Source: Rhodocyclaceae bacterium (GTDB lineage Bacteria > Pseudomonadota > Gammaproteobacteria > Burkholderiales > Rhodocyclaceae). Taken from it: a stretch of DNA of 11,185 nt. A program made the position numbers and the translations under genes. A model generated the notes under the pieces. It was given only the letters and a program-made list of their open reading frames with translations. It was not told the origin of the DNA and ran no database searches. Shown here in pieces: positions 9,376 through 11,185 of this stretch (its first letter is position 1; every line of letters starts with the position of its first letter). The stretch is from the NCBI GenBank assembly GCA_027325905.1, contig DAIEEM010000323.1, positions 1 to 11,185 of the forward strand, written 5' to 3'.

Positions 9376-10278
9376 TCAGCGCCCCCAATAGCCGGGACTG
9401 CCGTAGGTATGCTTGAGCAAATCGATGAACAGCCGCACGCGCAACGGCAACTGTCGCCGCTGCGGGAAAACCGCGTAAATGCCGAGCGGCGGCGCGGCGT
9501 AGTCCTCGAGCACCGGCACCAGCCGGCCGGCGCGCACGTCGTCGCCGACTTCCCACAGCGAGCGCCATGCCAGGCCGCGCCCCGCCAGCGCCCACTCGTG
9601 CAGCACCGCGCCGTCGTTGCATTCGAGGCGACCGGTGACCTTGATGATGACGGTCTTGCCGGGCTGCTCGAGGTCGCGGAAGCTCCAGCCGCGTTGGGGA
9701 CCCAGGGAGAAACATTCGTGATGGGCGAGATCGGCGAGCGTCCGCGGCGCGCCGTGCCGCTCGAGATAGGCCGGACTGGCCACGACCATGCGCCGCATGT
9801 CGCCGAGCCTGACGCTGACCAGGCTGGAATCGGCAAGCTCGCCGATGCGCACGGTGCAGTCGATACCCTCGTTGACCAGATCGACGAGCCGGTCGGAAAG
9901 ATCCAGGCTTACCGTCACCTCGGGATTCGCATCCATGAATGCCGCCAGGTGCGGCGCCACGTGGATGCGGCCGAAGCCCGCCGGGGCCGACAAACGCAAA
10001 TGACCGCTCGCCTTCACCCCGCCCAGACTCACCGACGCCTCGGCGTTGGCGAGATCGTTGAGCACCCGCTGGCAGTCCTCGAGGAATGCCTGGCCCTCGA
10101 AAGTGAGCGTGAGCTTACGTGTCGTGCGCGTCAGCAGCCGCACGCCGAGACGCGACTCCAGCGCATCGAGCCGCCGCCCCATGATGGCTGGCGTCACCCC
10201 CTCGGCCCGCGCCGCCGCAGACAGGCTGCCTCGCGTTGCCGCCTGAACGAAAGCGGAAATCTGCTTGAACTGAGCCAT
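9376..10278 (-). CDS. LysR-family transcriptional regulator
   Basis: A 300-residue regulator of standard LysR length. Residues 1-60 form the winged helix-turn-helix (MAQFKQISAFVQAATRGSLS, AAARAEGVTPAIMGRRLDALE, GVRLLTRTTRKLTLTFEG). A linker helix leads to the two-lobed ligand-binding domain from about residue 90 (SGHLRLSAPAGFGRIHVAPHL ... VDLVNEGIDCTVRIGEL ... LVPVLEDYAAPPLGIYAVFPQRR). The type resembles the DmlR/AaeR-like branch, but the ligand cannot be predicted. It is transcribed divergently from the haloacid dehalogenase with 67 bp between them, the usual arrangement for a LysR protein that controls its divergent neighbour. It also lies between aceA and aceB, so the glyoxylate shunt is a second possible target. 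Start at ATG 10278; the ribosome binding site is weak. Confidence 0.93.
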   Translation of the reverse strand: MAQFKQISAFVQAATRGSLSAAARAEGVTPAIMGRRLDALESRLGVRLLTRTTRKLTLTFEGQAFLEDCQRVLNDLANAEASVSLGGVKASGHLRLSAPAGFGRIHVAPHLAAFMDANPEVTVSLDLSDRLVDLVNEGIDCTVRIGELADSSLVSVRLGDMRRMVVASPAYLERHGAPRTLADLAHHECFSLGPQRGWSFRDLEQPGKTVIIKVTGRLECNDGAVLHEWALAGRGLAWRSLWEVGDDVRAGRLVPVLEDYAAPPLGIYAVFPQRRQLPLRVRLFIDLLKHTYGSPGYWGR

Positions 10279-10310
10279 TGGTTACTTTCTGTACAAGATC
10301 ATTTGCCGCA

Positions 10311-10347
10311 ATCGTATCTTCTCCCATCGTAAAAGCAAGAATACGAT
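10311..10347. promoter_or_regulatory. lysR promoter and possible LysR operator in the divergent region
   Basis: On the minus strand TTGCTT (plus 10338-10333) and TACGAT (10316-10311), 16 bp apart, form a fair sigma-70 promoter for lysR. ATCGTAT (10311-10317) and ATACGAT (10341-10347) are exact inverted repeats 23 bp apart, spanning this promoter and reaching the dehalogenase start codon. Such a site would suit autoregulation and divergent control by a LysR protein. Confidence 0.45.
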
Positions 10348-11032
10348 GACAGCCATGACGATCCGCGCCCTCCTCTTCGATGCCTACGGCACCTTGTTCG
10401 ACGTGCATTCTGTCGCGTTACTGGCCGAACAACTCTTTCCCGGCCAGGGCACGGAGATTTCCGCGCTCTGGCGCGCCAAGCAGATCGAATACACGCACTT
10501 GCGCACCCTCTCCGGCCGCTACAAGAACTTCTGGGACGTCACGCGCGATGCGCTCGACTTCACGCTGGCGCGTCTGGCGCCGGCCGCCGCCGCCCAGGCC
10601 GAGCGCCTGATGAGCCAATACGCCTGCCTCACCGCCTTTCCCGAGAATCTCGGCGCACTGAAGGCATTGAAGAAACTGGGCCTGCCGCTCGGCATCCTCT
10701 CGAACGGCACGCCGCAGATGCTCGACATCGCCGTAAAGAGTGCCGGCATGGGCGGGATTTTCAGCCACGTTCTCTCGGTCGAAGCCGTATGCCGGTACAA
10801 GACCGCCCCCGCCGCCTATCAACTCGGCCCCGATGCGTTGGGGCTGGCGGCAAGACAGATTCTGTTCGTCTCGTCGAACGGCTGGGATGCGGCGGGCGCG
10901 ACCTGGTTCGGCTACACGACCTTCTGGATCAACCGCGGCGGCCAACCCGCCGAGCACCTCGACGTCCAGCCCACGGCGACCGGCCGGCTGCTGAGCGACG
11001 TCGTCGCTTTCGTCATGTCTAGCCTCGAATAA
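10346..11032 (+). CDS. Haloacid dehalogenase, type II (L-2-haloacid dehalogenase)
   Basis: A 228-residue HAD-superfamily enzyme. Type II dehalogenases hydrolyse L-2-haloacids to D-2-hydroxyacids through an aspartyl ester. Residues known from the Pseudomonas L-DEX enzyme are present: nucleophile Asp12 in LLFDAYGTLFD, Thr16, Arg43 in LWRAKQIEYT, Ser119-Asn120 in LSNGT, Lys152 and Tyr158 in YKTAPAAY, and Ser176, Asn178 and Asp181 in SSNGWD. A working dehalogenase is therefore more likely than a generic HAD phosphatase. A second start at ATG 10355 would give a protein beginning MTIRALLFDAYG; neither start has a strong ribosome binding site. It is divergent from lysR and ends 24 bp before malate synthase, so had-aceB is probably one operon. 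Chloroacetate would give glycolate, one oxidation from glyoxylate, the substrate of AceB; this metabolic link is inference. Confidence 0.93.
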   Translation: MTAMTIRALLFDAYGTLFDVHSVALLAEQLFPGQGTEISALWRAKQIEYTHLRTLSGRYKNFWDVTRDALDFTLARLAPAAAAQAERLMSQYACLTAFPENLGALKALKKLGLPLGILSNGTPQMLDIAVKSAGMGGIFSHVLSVEAVCRYKTAPAAYQLGPDALGLAARQILFVSSNGWDAAGATWFGYTTFWINRGGQPAEHLDVQPTATGRLLSDVVAFVMSSLE

Positions 11033-11045
11033 ATCTCGAATAAAG
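11024..11045. repeat. Tandem 11-bp near-duplication at the dehalogenase stop
   Basis: CTCGAATAAAT (11024-11034) is followed directly by CTCGAATAAAG (11035-11045). The first copy contains the last two codons and the TAA stop of the dehalogenase; the second runs into the aceB ribosome binding site. It looks like a small slippage duplication. Confidence 0.7.
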
Positions 11046-11056
11046 GAGTGGAAACT

Positions 11057-11185
11057 ATGAGCCTCAACCTACCCCAAGGCGTGCAGATCACGGCGCCGCT
11101 ACACCCGCGCTTCGACGAAATCCTCACGCCCGAGGCGCTCGTCTTCGTCGCCAAGCTGCACCGCGCCTTCGAGCCGCGCCGCCGG
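11057..11185 (+). CDS. aceB: Malate synthase A, N-terminal part (runs off the window)
   Basis: Condenses glyoxylate with acetyl-CoA to malate, the second step of the glyoxylate shunt, in the cytoplasm. Only 43 codons are present: the start MSLNLPQGVQITAPLHPRF followed by DEILTPEALVFVAKLHRAFEPRR. The pattern EILTPEAL...LHRAFEPRR is the standard N-terminus of malate synthase A, a protein of about 530 residues; catalytic residues lie beyond the window. ATG at 11057 is preceded by AAAGGAG (11042-11048). The gap of 24 bp from the dehalogenase stop and the lack of a terminator indicate co-transcription. With aceA in the same locus it completes the shunt. Confidence 0.93.
   Translation, partial: MSLNLPQGVQITAPLHPRFDEILTPEALVFVAKLHRAFEPRRR

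Overview
The window reads as a chromosomal segment of a GC-rich betaproteobacterium. A Rhodocyclales or Azoarcus/Thauera-like source is my inference from protein character: a tandem cyanophycin synthetase pair, a beta-type ClpS/ClpA pair, RluE, and a glyoxylate-shunt locus with an embedded haloacid dehalogenase. No sign of phage, insertion sequence, CRISPR, rRNA or tRNA was seen. Almost every gene belongs to a known family, so the interest lies in a damaged clpA, in the regulatory DNA, and in gene linkage.

Left part (1-2830): the last 47 codons of a short cyanophycin synthetase-like gene (cphA') are followed after 16 bp by full-length cphA. The polymer they serve is a nitrogen and carbon reserve. 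A 16-bp perfect stem-loop with an A tract on one side and a T tract on the other separates cphA from the convergent minus-strand genes.

Minus-strand block (2840-4144): a small exported Ala/Lys/Pro-rich protein with five Lys-Lys-Ala repeats, the 23S rRNA pseudouridine synthase RluE, and a CspA-type cold-shock protein. cspA has its own terminator and a candidate promoter that predicts a leader of about 185 nt. The 386-bp gap from cspA to clpS holds the two divergent promoters.

Proteolysis operon (4531-7236): clpS is intact and may be leaderless. The clpA frame is full length (755 codons including the stop codons) but carries an in-frame amber codon at codon 191 and an Asp-to-Gly change in the first Walker B motif. 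The rest of the protein is well preserved. This is the most unusual observation. A strong intrinsic terminator follows.

Right part (7251-11185): rraA (RraA/HMG-aldolase fold), then a 271-bp AT-rich region with two related palindromes and a third imperfect one, then aceA (isocitrate lyase) with a terminator. Next come a LysR-type regulator on the minus strand and, divergent from it, a type II (L-2-haloacid) dehalogenase with a complete set of catalytic residues. The dehalogenase lies 24 bp upstream of the start of malate synthase A (aceB), which runs off the window. The aceA and aceB genes supply the glyoxylate shunt. The dehalogenase could feed it through glycolate and glyoxylate, which is inference from linkage.
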